Assembly (NCBI RefSeq): GCF_000004195.4
Contig: NC_030683.2
Coordinates: forward strand, 52,899,358-52,963,357
DNA length: 64,000 nucleotides
Source: Xenopus tropicalis
Taxonomy: Eukaryota; Chordata; Amphibia; Anura; Pipidae
Reading direction: 5' to 3'
Shown here in pieces: positions 36,166 through 49,426 of this stretch. The notes below the pieces were generated by a model. That model saw nothing but the letters and a program-made list of their open reading frames with translations. It searched no databases and was not told the origin of the DNA. The position numbers were made by a program, and so were the translations under genes. Every line of letters starts with the position of its first letter. Within the stretch, counting starts at the first letter, position 1.

Positions 36166-37899
36166 AGGCTTTTGTATTGGCCTAAAAACGCGAGACTTTG
36201 TATTTTCTTGTGCTTTTAGGTGGATATTGGCTACATCTGCCTGCACTCATGCGTATTCTATTCATTCTGGGATTTTTAAGTGTATGGAGCGTATTCTCTG
36301 CAATTATTTTTTGGCTTGCCGAAAATATGCGCCATATGCTACGTGTGGCATTAGCCTAAATGGAGTACGGAATGGAATACCCATGATACTCTCCTTTCAG
36401 TCACTCCAGGACACATTTATCTGGCTTTTTCTAAGCTGGCAAAAACACACAACATTCCTTTCTGCAAAACCAGGCATTTTCCCTATAACTAATCATATTA
36501 CCTTTAGCCCTTGTGAAAATACACCAACCAATAAACTTATTCATTGCATCTTTTACAGTACCAAACTATTATTATAAAATATCTGAAATTCGCCCCAGTG
36601 CTTGCACTTAACAGCATCTTATCACCCTCATTCTCCTGCTCTTTGGCTGAAAGGATAATAAGTGACCTATTCCTGCAGTGCAAAGTTTTTCTTTTTCTGG
36701 GTTCTATTAGGCATAGATCCTACAATATCATAGATCCTACAATACCAGAGATCTTACAATAAGTGGCACTCATGAGAGTGTCTTATTCAACCTTTTTTCC
36801 AGTTCAGTTGTCATTCTTCAATTGCTTTCTAATGTTTAATTTTTTACCATTTTACTAAAACTGAAGTATAAACTTTAATGTTCCTTTCTCTGGTTTTTCA
36901 GTTTGGCAGGCCAGTAATGCAGGTGTAGACTCTGAACTGTTACAATTTGCCATATTAGTTGATACATTTCAGCAGCATCTGTGAAATATTATCAACTATT
37001 GTATCTGATATAACAACTAACTTAAATGGAATGACGACATAAGAAATATATTAACTAATGTATCAAATTAGAATGAGTTGGTGATCACCCCCCTACCAGA
37101 GCTGCTCCAAGGAGATAATAGAAGGTGAAAAATGAAATATGGTTACAAATACAAAATAGAAAGGCCAACATATTGGACATTTACGTAAGTGCCAGCTGGT
37201 TGTGAGTACTTGATTTTTCAGATATTGTTTCTCTAAAAATTCTAGTTTTTTAGAAATCTTCCCAGAAAAATTAGATTTTTTTAGAAAATAACACCCATAA
37301 TTTGTGATTTATTAATATCTAGTTAACTTTGTTTTTGGCAAAACAAAATTCAGCGGGTTTGATCTGTCGAGTACCATTGAGTCCTATGGAGGCTTAGAAT
37401 ATATAGAGGAATAGAATAGTCAGTGACAGCCTGTCCTTGATATCCTTATTCCTGTCCTTATTCCCATCACTATTTTCTATTTCACAGTTTCAAGGGGAAA
37501 TTAATCCCATCATTGTTTTCTGTTTCACACATTTTGAAGGGGAAGTTAATTACATTGTTTTCAGTTTCACCCAGTTTCATGCTTCTAAAATGGCTGCTGG
37601 AGCAATTCCTGTTTGGGAAAAATTAAGAGGATTCATGGAAACAAACATCTGTTTAAACTCAAATTTTTTCGAGCGTAAACTCAAAATTTTCATACAACTG
37701 ATAACAGCATTATCATGACATTTTATAAAGACAACAATGATTGAGTTTTATTTGAATTTACACAATGTCTAGTTTATACAACTTTCAAGGCCAGAAGAAA
37801 ACAAATTTTAGTAAATCAGCTCCTAAATGATAGTGTGTTTTGGGGGTATCCTTAATTGAGAAGGTATCCTGGGGATTTTTGTAGATTAGTTGTCTCATT

Positions 37900-38575
37900 C
37901 CAGGCAGAGTTATTTTGTGGCTACTAAAGCACATTAAGTGCTGTCTTGCACAAAACAGGGCATTAACTCAAGGGATGAAAACATAATTTTGCTTCTTTAT
38001 AGGTCTTTGGTAAGGTCTCATCATGTATGCAGTGCAGTTTTGGGCTCCAGTCCTTAAGAAGTTTATTAATGAGCTGGAGAGAGTGCAGAGACATGCAACT
38101 AAACTGGGAAAGGGGATGGAAGATTTAAACTATAAGGTTAGACTGTCACGGTTGGGGTTGTTTTCTCTGGAAAAAAAGGCACTTGTAAAGGGGGACATGA
38201 TTACTCTGTACAAGTACATTAGAGGAGATTATAGGCAGATAGGGGATATGCTTTTTTCCTATAAAAACAATCGGTGCACCATAGGCCACCCCTTTAGTTT
38301 AGAGGAATGGAGCTTTCATTTGAAACAGTGTAGGTGGTTTTTCACGGTGAGGGCAGTGAGGTTGTGGAATGCTCTTCTGAGCAATGTTGTGATTCTGTTA
38401 ATGCCTTTAAGAGTGATTTGTGATACTGAACTCTACAGTTAGTATTGAAGTTTATGTATATGAGTGTATAGATAGGTCGGTATGGGTCTATGTGTGTGCT
38501 TTGGGGTTTGCATAGAAGGAGCCAAACTTGATAGACTGGTATTTTTTCAACCCAACTTAACTATGTAACTAGATT
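37900..38575 (+). repeat. CR1-type LINE 3' fragment
   Basis: The ORF at 38023-38442 reads YAVQFWAPVLKKFINELERV, SRLGLFSLEKKA and GDMITLYKYIRGD, the CR1 C-terminus. A 3' tail to CCCAACTTAACTATGTAAC follows at about 38570. It starts truncated near 37900. No intact catalytic region. Confidence 0.75.
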
Positions 38576-39852
38576 TACAGTTTTACAGTGCACACAGGTC
38601 TCAGAGCACAAAGGTCACTTCTGTCTTTGTGCAAAGAGTTATATATAAATAAAATAAAAAGATTTTGTGCATACAATGACTTATTTCAGAATTATGTATT
38701 AAAAAAAGTCCTTACTAAGGGTCTTCTTCAAGATATTTATATTCCAATAAGTTACCAGAAGACAGGCGTACAAATTTAAATGCACATTTATTTGGAGTGC
38801 TGCTAATTTGACCAAATTATAGAAACTATCATTTTTTAATAGTAGTGCACATCACCATTAACACATTTTCATTGCTACATATCATTCCTGCATTAGATAA
38901 GACTTAGATAGTAAATTATCCCTTATGGTGGGACGGTAAACTTTAGTACACTGAATCTAGTGCAGGCATTTTATGCAGTAGTAAAATAGATACAAACTTA
39001 TTATATTATACATGTTTTTGGGCATTTTTTATTTGAGATGAAGTTTATGGAATCAGACCATAGTGTAACAGATTGGAATTCGAGGTCTCAGTTATTAACT
39101 ACATCGCACTTTATTTAAAATCCTGAATTCATGCATCATTGTTAAGTACAATAATAAGACTAGATGAATGCGGTGTCATTTATGCCCAACAGGCAGCCCG
39201 GGATCTGGCATGCAGGGAAGCCATCACATGTGTACAAGTGGAAGAACTGTTAGGCTTCTTCATTACATGATCTTATTCACTTTTGTAAAACTCCAAATAT
39301 TCCCCTTATGCACAGCCCCAGATGATAAAGTAGGTTTCTGATTTCTAGTGTCACTGTTTCTCTCATCATGTACAGTATACTTTATCCCATCACCCTATCT
39401 GTGTCAGCTGTAGCTGAGTTATATTTGAAATGTGGGGAAATTGCCAGTAAAAACATACCAAATGGCTCCCAAAATTGAACTTTGCACATTACCTTTATGC
39501 TAATTTTTGAGCACTTGTATGTTTGATGTTAAAACTTATATGCACTTCATATACCACATATTTTTTTGAGATCTCTACATTTCATATGGGTTGGGCAAAG
39601 TATTCAAGAGAGGTTTTCTATACTTTATGCTGCAATTTCTGTTACTCACTGCTATTACTCATTTTACCTGCAATCAGAAAAACAGTAGTTTCTGCTCTGT
39701 AACTTAGTGTGCTGTGTCACATATGTGAATGATGTAACCACAAAGTATGCACTGTCATGAACCTATTGTCCTGCTGCAAAAAATAAGCACTGATTATTTT
39801 TCCAATCCAAGATATCGACAGATGCTACGCTTGCGTTTCTCCTTTTTTTTTC

Positions 39853-39858
39853 TTTATT
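39853..39858 (-). terminator. Poly(A) signal overlapping the protease stop codon
   Basis: The last sense codon and stop read CAATAAAG on the - strand, so AATAAA contains the TAA stop itself. This would give a 3'UTR of about 15-25 nt. Very short 3'UTRs are known in pancreatic protease mRNAs. An A-run follows directly in the genome. Confidence 0.5.
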
Positions 39859-40583
39859 GCAAGAAAAGATCACGGATCCTTGTGGCTTCGATCCAAGGAA
39901 TATATGTGGAAGTTTTTGTGAAAACACTTGGTTTATTCTCCACCGTGCAACCAACAGGGCCAAAACTGACTATTCCGTGCACTTCCCATCTGCCTCTACC
40001 ATCTTGGCAAACAAGTGGGCCACCAGAATCTCCCTGTAGAAAATAGATATATGTTCAGTTACTGAGGCATCAACATCAGCAACCTACAGTGTCTAGAATT
40101 GTCTAAAATATTGACATTTATCACCTGTAGAAAAATGTTTGATAAAAGTATGTTTAAAAAGTCCCAGTGGCAACAGCTAGGAAGAATGGACTTTAGAAAC
40201 TGGCCAATTACACCGATCTACCGATGCACCATATCAGCAAGTGCAATATGTATCATCAGCAAAGACAGTGTGCAGATATTCCTTTCTGGCTCAAAAAGAA
40301 AGCCCGGTTTCTTTGTGTTTACTCTATGTTCTCACTTGCTAAAAAGGCATTTGGCTTTTTTGTGTGTTAAAAGACGAGTAAGGTAAAAAAGTCAAAATAT
40401 TTTTAGAATTTAAAGTTTGTGTCTGTTAATCCAGAACCTACAAGTAAGGAATTTATTGGCAACAAATCTATTTTATATGACAGAGGTCTTCAATCTGTTT
40501 AACTTCCTGTATAAGAAATACACCCATTGTATTCTACAGAGCTTAGCTTATATGTAACCTGGGTCTTTTCTCCTTTTTTAGAT

Positions 40584-41043
40584 TTAAAGGAGAAGGAAAG
40601 CTACTAAAGCAGATTATTGCCAATAGATTAGCCACAATAGTGCAAGCTAGACCAATATATTTATTCTGTAAAATACTTTACCATACCTGAGTAAACAGCC
40701 CTAGAAGCTCTCTCTGTTTGTTTAAGATAGCAGCTGCCATATTAGCTTGGTCTAATGTCACTTCCCTACTTGCATCTCTCCTGGTGCCTTGAATTTTGCT
40801 GCTGAGATGTGGGGGTGAGAGAGGAGCTAGCTGTTCAGGCTCATGCTGTGCCCTGAAAGGTTTGAGCTGAGAGAAGGAAGTCTGACACAGAAGCTCATGT
40901 GTACAGAATAGAAGAAAGCAAATGCAGTGTTTCCTTCTTTTCACAGAAGACTCAAAACAGCAGTACTACAAGTGCCTATGGCTGTATTTAAATAGACCTT
41001 TCTAATAAAGCTTACTTAGTTTTAATCTTTCTCTCTCTTTTAA
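40584..41043. mobile_element. TTAA-type element (5077 family, inverted) nested in a 'GAACAGTAACAC' element
   Basis: TTAAAGGAGAAGGAAAG opens it and TTTCTCTCTCTTTTAA closes it, with internal sequence inverse to 5077-5460. Flanks on both sides (40490-40580 and 41044-41175) belong together as one 20139-family element split at a TTAA. It lies in the last part of the protease gene, in intron 5. Confidence 0.65.
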
Positions 41044-41234
41044 TGGCTGCCCCCCACAGCTTTCTTATATAGATTATATTAGTGTTTTTGCAGAAAACAC
41101 ACCAGTTTTACCAGTAACAGTACTTTATATTTTAATTAGTTTAAAACACTTTCTATTTTTGTGTTATTGTTCCATTAAGATGCTGACCTCCTTTCTTCTA
41201 ATCTTAAGTGCGTCTTCTCCAGGGTAAACAATCC

Positions 41235-41772
41235 TAAGGGGCTGATTTACTAAGACATGAATTCGAATCCGAATTGGAAAAATTCCGATTGGAAAACGAA
41301 CATTTTGCGACTTTTTCATATTTTTTGCGATTTTTTCGGCGCCTTTACGACTTTTCGGAAATGATCGCGACTTTTTCGCTACCAATACGATTTGCGCAAA
41401 AAAACGCGAGTTTTTCGTAGCCGTTCCGAAAGGTGCGCAAAATCTGGCGATTTTTTCGTAGCGTTAAAACTTGCGCGAAAAGTCGCGCCTTTTTCGTAGC
41501 GTTAAAACTTAAAAGGCGCGACGTTTCGCGCAAGTTTTAACGCTACGAAAAAAACGCGACTTTTCGCGTAAGTTTTAACACTACAAAAAAATCGCCAGAT
41601 TTTGCGCAACTTTCGGAACGGCTACAAAAAACTCGCATTTTTTCGCGCAAATCATATTGGTAACGAAAAAGTCGCGACAATTTTCCGAAAAAATCGCAAA
41701 ATACCGATCATTACGAAAAAAGCGCAATCGGATGCATTCGGCCCGTTCGTGGGTTAGTAAATGTGCCCCTTA
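41235..41772. mobile_element. Long CG-rich palindromic element
   Basis: About 540 bp, near-perfectly self-complementary, centre near 41505. The left border TAAGGGGCTGATTTACTAA mirrors GTAAATGTGCCCCTTA. The arms are made of repeated CGACTTTTTCG, GCGCAA and TTTTAACGCTACG words. CpG density is far above the surroundings. No ORF of interest. Located in protease intron 5. Confidence 0.75.
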
Positions 41773-44700
41773 GTCTTTCTTCATAACTGAGATCTTCCTA
41801 CATTTTAGCAGCTTAGTCTCTCTTCTCTGGACTTCCTCTACTTGCCCTCTCCTGCTGTGAATCATGCGCATGTTAACCCTTAATGTGCTGGATCACTCTG
41901 ATCTTTGCATAAAGTATGTTGCCGGCACATGCAGCCCAGTTATGCGCAGAATTTAATGTCAAAATGAAAGCAAGGATTTTGTGAATTGAAACATACTTTT
42001 TAGGGCAGTTTTACTTCATTAATATCACTTTACCTGACAAGCAGCAGGAGGACCTCCAACATTACGAAAACCAGCGCATATCATTGATTCACGAATTCTG
42101 TCTCCCCAGAATTTCTTATGCCTGCATGTCTTTGTGTCGATGATTGGTAGCCTGGCTTGGTTAAGAACTTCTGAAAGTGTTACATTTCCTTGACCACCTA
42201 TAAATAAGTAAATAAGTTATAGAATATTTAGAATTTACCATATAAATTCCACATTTATTAGTAATATACTGGTGTGCATTATTCATCAAATACCCTAAAT
42301 CTTTCTACAACCATATACATTATATTGAACAAAAACCTTTGAACATAGGGATAGAGTTACCATATACTTAATATTTGCAATACAAGTAAGTGTCACCATC
42401 ACACCATTTACACTATCATGCACATTTACACTTTCACATAACATTTTGGGGGATGGGTGAGTTTTTCACACAACGCATTTTCAGAAACAACGCAATTTTT
42501 TTACCCATTATGGATTCTGGAGAATGAGTAAACATATATGGTTTTCTGGGGTGAAATATATTTTTGTGACTTAAAATAAAACATAAAATGCAGTTAATTT
42601 TGCAAAAGTGACCACAAGCACTATGGCAATTTGTATAGACTATTTTTATTTAGGGTTTCCAACATGCCACATACTTTGGTAATTCTCTGTAATCTACTAT
42701 TCAGAAAACACATGGCATTCATACTTTTGATTTATGATTTATCTTGGTACCTGATAACATGTGAAAAATAGAACTACATTGTAAGCTCTGAGTTAATAGT
42801 AGGAGTAGAAAGAGATATTTTATTTTGAATTTGGCAGAATGTGTACTTTGCAAATTATATGGTTTCCTGGGTTGAAATTACCATTAGTGTTAATTTTGGC
42901 CTTGCAATGTAAAGTATGGTAATTTGTGGAGCTGTGCTCTGTAAATTTGGCAGTGAACTGCTGGAGTTTTTTTTGAGTCAGTCATGTCTATAAAATTATA
43001 TATATATATTATGATTATGAGCTAAACTTGGGAAAAACTGGGCTTTCCAAATCAGTCATTTTCTAAAATATATTTCTGATATGTCTCTATATTTTTAAAG
43101 TGGAAGTGGTGAAGTGGAATGATACAAAAACTTTCCCTAGGTTTTATAACTGACCAACCCAGGAAATGCCCATAAAAAGGGAAAGCACAAAGCAACACAG
43201 CTGGGCTATGCAGTATTACTGCCTGCTGGTGGTCCATGAGCCCTCTCAAAAACCTGCCTTTCACCCAATCTCTCATGCTGTAGTCACCAGCATTGCTCCC
43301 TCCACTATCACTTACTTTCTCATTTTGTCTCTGGCAGTCATTCCCTCACAACCCTATCTGTCGATCTCCTGTCTAGATCTCCTGTATCATATGTAGCCAT
43401 GTATCTATCACCAGTCTCCAATCTTGTTCTGAACTGTGCTCCCTATCTTGTCTACAACTAGTTCCAGCCCTGAAATATTAATTTAACTATTAGGTTTAGT
43501 AGTCCTTTCAGTGGTACAGTTACTAAGGTCTTACCTCTGGTATCTCCCCATCCAGTCACCCAGCAGAAGTGCCCAGGATGCATAGCCATTTCTTTTTTTG
43601 GAAGACAGGCATAGTGTATGAAATGTGTTGTTATTATGTCCTCTGCTGGCTTGACCAAAGCAATGTCATAATCCAGATCATTAAGCTGAGGGTAGCTAAA
43701 GCGTTCATGTCTGTATATGCGCTTTACAGAGTAAACCTTTTCTGTAGCTTCTGTACGATTGAGGTTATGCTTGCCAACAACAATCCTCCAGTTTGCTGCG
43801 TCTTCTGCCTTCCCCCTTATCAATAAACATATATAAAGTATAAATACATACTTATACTTATCGTCGTACTGCACATGCAGGAGTTTTTAATTACCAGATA
43901 TAACCAAAAGGTACTCATATCATTCCTTGTAAACCTAGCACATTTTAAGCTTGTGTTGTAATTAAGAATAAAAACGTACATTATTTCTATGTAAAGTTTA
44001 ATTAGACAGTTCTTTAGAATAAATTTAATAGGTAATAATATTTGAAATCATGTTTCCAAATAGATACAACACTTTACTGTTTCAAACACTTACTTCTGAA
44101 AGCAATGGGCGGCAGTGAGAATCCAGCTCTTGTGAATGAGTGTCCCCCCACAAACATGAACATATTTCTTACCTCCTCGAGGCCTGACCTTGTTTTTAAA
44201 AAAAACAAAACAGAAATGTAAATAAATTGCTACATATTTACCATCACTGCAAAATACAACATGATTAAACAAATATGTTTACTAAACAGGCATTTGCAAA
44301 GCTTTCAGGTGTCCTGAAATGTACCCGAAGCATCTTTTGTAGCACAATCTGCTGCATTTTGGTGCCTGCCTGTCACCACCAGTGAGAAAACCTTGGTTTT
44401 GAAGCTACAATAAAAGCCTTACAGCAAATACAAACTTTTACTTATTTATCTGCAGTGTTAAATTACATGATAGGAGGAAAAACAAAGAAGAAAAAGAGAA
44501 ATAGAAAGTAACAGTGGGAGACAATGTGGTCATCTAACAAATACTGTCAATATGTTAGGGGTTAATATTCAGACAAGGAGCCCATAGGGGTCACTTATCT
44601 TACCTCAGGACGCAATTGCTAAAGCTCAATGGGGCACATTGTTAATGATGTACTTACTCTCAGCAAGAAAATTCAAGGAACATTATGTTGAAAAAAAAAA

Positions 44701-45514
44701 GTTTGTGTCTTCTCCAGACTTACTATTAACAAAAAAAGTCAGCAAGGCTGATGGGGGGGGGGGGGGGGGAGAGTAATTTATTGACTAGGTTTATCCAGTG
44801 CACAACTGTGGGCCCTGAGGTCAGCATTCAGTTCATAATCACTATTTTCCTAGCATAATTTTATTGAATTCTAAAAAGATACCTGATTGTTCAAAAAGAC
44901 AAGATCCTTTACCAGACATACATCTGGGGTATAGCGGTTGGGAAAAGCCAGATCTTCCTCTAAGAAATGATGGAAATTCCCATGATAGGTGGAAGCTTCA
45001 TCATCTAGGGCAGTCAGCCTCTGACCAAGTTTTGGTTGCATAATAACCAGGTGTACTGCCAAACAGAGCCTTGTGTAGGCTGCCAGTCCAAATAGGGACT
45101 GCCAAAATTCAGAGGGTAGAATTCTGCAATTTGTATTTAATTATAAGTAAATATATAATTTTAAACAAGTTCACTTTTACCCACAAAGTAAGGGGGGAGT
45201 CCTGACCTAGCTGCATCTGTATCCTGAACTTACCAGCAGCAGGCTCAGCTTTATAGTATGTAATAGAAAGATCTGCTAAGATTGGTATTTCACTAAATTT
45301 GAATTTAGTGAACCACTTAAGTACCTGTGTAACAAAATGTTAATTTCATACAGGGTCCAGAGGAAGTATTTCTGAATAATGTTTGTTAATAGTAAGCCAT
45401 GAAAAAAAACTTTTTTTTTTTATTATAATGTTCCTTGCCATTTCTTGCTGAGTAAAACCAATTATTTCATTAACAATAACAAATGCTTGGTTAAAAAGTA
45501 AGGGTAAAGTTAAG

Positions 45515-45938
45515 TTAAAGGAACAGCAACACAAAAAAATGAAAGTGTATCAAAGTAAGTAATATATTATGTATATTTTGTAAAATGTTTGCTTCAGAAA
45601 TCCAAATATAGTTTTACATAAACAAAGTTGCTGTGTAGCAATGGGGGCAACCATTCAACTGGAAAAGGGAGAAAAGGCACAGATTACATAGCAGATAACA
45701 GATAAGTTGCATTGATTCCCATTGTATTCTACAAAGCTTATCTATTATCTGCTGTGTAACCTGTGCCTTTTCTCCTTTTTTCCAGCTTGATTGGCTGCCC
45801 CCTGGCTACAAACCAGTTAATTTCTACAAACTATATTAGTGTTTCTGAAGCAAACACACCAGTGTTCCCAGTGCAGGGCAACAGTACATTATATTTTAGT
45901 TACTTTAAAACATCTTTTTGGCATTACTTTTCCTTTAA
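45515..45938. mobile_element. TTAA-flanked 'GAACAGTAACAC' family element
   Basis: TTAAAGGAACAGCAACAC at the left and GGCATTACTTTTCCTTTAA at the right are imperfect inverted termini. The interior CAGATAACAGATAAG pair is as in 20139-20564. Located in protease intron 2. Confidence 0.7.
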
Positions 45939-47130
45939 GTTAAACATTTGTAATGACAATTAGGCCACAAGAGAACATTTACTGATTTCTTTGGTAAGAA
46001 ACAGTTTGGCAGCTTGCATATATATATATCTCCAGATAATTAGGGTGCATGCATTAGAATAACCTACAGTATGCTAAAATGTAACCTTTAGCAAAAATAA
46101 AGTTATTGTAAACACAGCTTATAACAGCCAATTTTTCCTTTGTATTTTTAAAGTCTGTTTTTACTGAAAAAACAAACCTGAACTGATACAATGTACAAAG
46201 GTGAAACATGTTTTCTGAATATTATCTACAGTCATCAACCTTTTAACTGTTTTATTATATTTAACTTTGTTAAACTCAGTATACCATAGGGAAAGTCAGA
46301 CCGTAAAAAACAATGCATCACCAGGCACCCAGACTTATTTACCTGCAATGAAACCTGCCAAGGCCAGGAGTAGGGACGCACTTCATTCCCAGACACAATC
46401 CTTCCTGCTGTGTTTTGCTGGAAAAATGAAACACCACAATCTCCTGGCCAGTCTAGAAAAATAAATAAGTAAAAGCTGGAGCATGAAACAGTAGTGACAA
46501 GAGTCATAATTAAAATTACCTCATTAGTTTATATTCTCCTTGTGGTAAAATACACCAGACATAAACACTCACATATGCTGTATAAAAACACACACATATT
46601 TGTTAAGCCGTCTAATCATAAGGATTTTTGGTGTAAAAAGTGTTTGATTACTGTGCAAACAACTTTATTAAATTCTCTCACCACTTTTTCCATTTTTTTT
46701 GCACAAGATATCATTTTATATAAGAGCCATGGTTCATCTTACAAAAATCTACTGTACTACACATCACAGATTCTATTTTTCTTTTGTTTTTGTCTCGTAT
46801 GGACTTGAATGGCAGCCTGAATGGCAGTATGACTTGAATGACAACCTGATTAGAAAATTAGATTAGAACCTGATTAGAAAATAAATTTATAAACATAAAT
46901 AAATATGAAATCCTTACTATCTCTCTATATGTAATAAAAGGCACAAAGTTTAGTTTTCCAAGGTGCTGCAACCCATTGCATCCAATAAGAGGTTTGCTTT
47001 TAAACCTGTGACCAGTAAACACTACTTTTCATTGGTTGGTATAGGGAATTAGAGCTGTAATAAACCTTTTTTACGTTATCCCACAACAAATTGTCTCTGG
47101 TGCAAAGCAGAACTCAGATTACCCTGAGAT

Positions 47131-47756
47131 TTAAAGCGATTCTGTCATGATTTTGATGGTGTACTTTATTTCTAAATTACACGGTTTACATAGCAAATAC
47201 TGCGCTCTACCATTTAAAAATGTGTTCTTAAACCAATAAGTGTATTTTTTTTTTTAGTTGTAATACTGGTGTGTGGCAGCCAACTCAGTGCATTGTGCCT
47301 GAGTCTGGGCTTTCAGAAAGAGCCAGCACTACACATTAGAACTGCTTTCAGGTAACCTATTGTTTCTCCTACTCCCATGTAACTGGAGGAGTCACAAGCC
47401 GGATGTGGATTTCTTACTATTGAGTGCTATTCTATTCTACTGGGAGCTGCTATCTTGTTTCCTTCCCATTGTATTGCTGATTGGCTGCTGCGGGAAAAGG
47501 GGAGGAGGGGATATATCACCCAAACTTGCAGTGCAGCAGTAAAATGTGACTGAATTTTATCAGAGCAGAAGTCACATGGCTGTGGCACCCTGGAAAATGA
47601 AGAACATTGCTAGCCCTGTGTGAAATGTCAAAATTAAAATTAAATTAAAAATTCTGTTTGCACTTTTAAAAAAAACAAATTTCCATGCAGAATTATGCTC
47701 TATTAACTGATGCATTTTGGGAAAAAACATGTTTTCCCATGACAGTATTCATTTAA
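47131..47756. mobile_element. TTAA-flanked 'GACAGTATT' family element
   Basis: TTAAAGCGATTCTGTCATGA at the left mirrors CCCATGACAGTATTCATTTAA at the right. Shares its interior with 4820-5080 and, inverted, with 53470-53700. Located in protease intron 1. Confidence 0.65.
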
Positions 47757-48109
47757 TCTCTCAATGTCACAAGAGCAGTCTGGCAACAGGTGAAGATCTC
47801 CAGAGTAACTAGAATAAGAGGCACCGTATAGTTCAATCTAGTTTGGGAATCAGCTTTGTTGATGTTAGAGATAGAAGGGTGAATTTATGATCAGGTAGGT
47901 GAAAGTGCTGTTGTGCTAAGGGAATACTTTAGGGTAACATTCATATAGCACTTGCAGTTACCCAAAGTTTAGTTCAATGTGTGCTCTACACCTTGCTCTA
48001 GTTACACCTTTTGAGGTACATTTGACAAAAGACACAACGTGCAACTCAAAGTCTGTACTTAATGTCTGCTTTGGCAATGAAGGAAAGCTCATTTTGCACG
48101 GTTATACTA

Positions 48110-48440
48110 CAGGTATCAGACCCCTTATCCGGAAACCCATTATCCAGAAAGTTCCAAATTACGGAAAGGCCATCTCCCATAGACTCCATTTTAATCAAAG
48201 ACTTCACATTTTTTTAAATTATTTCCTTTTTCCCTGTAATAATAAAACAGAACCTTGCACTTGATTCCAACTAAGATATAATTAATCCTTATTGGAGCCA
48301 AAATAATCCTATTAAGTTTATTTAATGTTTAAATGATTTTTTTAATAGACTTAAGGTAAGAGATCCGAATTACTGAAAGACCCGTTATCCAGAATACCCT
48401 TGGTCCCGAGCATTTTGGATAATGGGTCCCATACCTGTAC
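48110..48440. mobile_element. Palindromic 'GTATGGGA...TCCxATAC' MITE-like repeat, copy 4
   Basis: CAGGTATCAGACCCCTTATC at the left mirrors GGATAATGGGTCCCATACCTG at the right. Located in protease intron 1. ORFs across it are shadows. Confidence 0.7.
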
Positions 48441-49426
48441 TTGCATTATACGAAATAGTAATAAAAGTTTTTTTCTTTATGGGTACATAAGTGATGTTTT
48501 ACCAATAGTATAAGCATGGTTCTACATTTAGGCAAAAACCTATCAAAAATATTACAGCTTTTTAGGCAGGATATAGTAACCTCATCTTGAGTATATAATA
48601 CAGTTCTGGGTAACAGTTCTTTGGACAGAAAAAGGGGCACAGAGATGTGTAGTAAACATAATAAAAACTAATAATTGAAATTAAAAATCAATCTTTTCCC
48701 TTTTTGGTCTGTAAAGGGACTGTTCCCTTAATGTTGTAAAATCTTTAAAAAAGCAAAATAAAATCTTTAAAAAAAAAAAATCAATGTTTTTTTTTCTCTA
48801 AAAAAGAAGCACTTACAATAAGAAAGTGGCAGGAGGATTATTCTGATTTACAAACCTATTCAGAGTATCCCTTATGCATGTGGGTTTTTAACACACTAAT
48901 GCAGATCACTGACATATCGGTTTGTTTCCCTTATCTCTTATACTGCATAGTGCCAGTTTCACACAGATATTGGATATTGGTTTGGCATTGATTTTGTGAC
49001 TAAGACTAATCTCTGAAAATCATGTTCAATAGAAGCTAATTGCAACAATATAGTCATCCTTCTGCTTCAAAAAGTCATAAAAGTCATAAAATTAACAGTT
49101 ATTTATATAATATTACAAAAATGTGTTTTTGTATCACAGAGACCATACAATTATAAACAGCTATCCTGAGATATAATACGTGTAACACACAGTATAAACA
49201 ATAATACACAAATATCTTCAGAAAAAGGCCAAATAAAAACTCTTTACCTTTTGCAGTATCAGTATTGACAAAAATAACATTTTTACTTACCAAGGTGCAG
49301 AAATTTAGGATAAATTCTATGCTGGGGTAAAGTAGCTTGTGCTACTGATAGCACAAATGGCAGGAAAAATAAATCTTTTAAAATCATTTCGAGGAGGCTG
49401 AACTAACAAAATGAAGGCAGTGTTGA

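Larger units (their letters stand above)
30816..39850. other. Intergenic region between ncoa4 and the protease gene, remaining sequence
   Basis: Outside the repeats listed separately (31.0, 32.6, 34.1, 34.8, 36.0 and 37.9 kb) this stretch is AT-rich and without recognisable coding or RNA features. Checked parts with nothing seen include 31150-32560, 33000-34060, 35500-36030, 36600-37900 and 38580-39850. Confidence 0.45.
39854..49387 (-). pseudogene. Elastase/chymotrypsin-like secreted S1 serine protease, six exons, frameshifted in the last exon
   Basis: Exons on the - strand: 49387-49291, 46452-46343, 44188-44094, 43815-43535, 42197-42034 and 40034-39854, all with GT/AG ends and consistent phases. 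Signal peptide MILKDLFFLPFVLSVAQA is followed by a long propeptide with one Cys, then cleavage before IVSGNEVRPYSWPWQVSLQ. The triad is visible: His in TAAHC, Asp in DYDIALVKP, Ser in GDSGGP. The S1 pocket reads AACQGDSGGP, so chymotrypsin positions 189/190 are Ala-Ala. Gly216 and Ser226 (SFGPVG, KPSVFT) resemble elastase 2. With the frame corrected the protein would be about 308 residues. As given, one extra base in the run at 40017-40022, directly after GDSGGP, shifts the frame. A TAG follows at 39998-39996. The other frame then stays open for about 45 codons of good protease sequence to TAA at 39856-39854. It is either a very young pseudogene or allele, or a base-calling error. The exact family member is uncertain. 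Confidence 0.8.

Noticed and set aside
36038..36577. 179-codon + strand ORF
   Set aside because: Only its first ~42 residues are CR1-like; the rest has no similarity that I recognise and is probably chance read-through.
44752..44771. G-run of about 20
   Set aside because: Simple homopolymer in the third protease intron; no quadruplex claim is supportable from one run.
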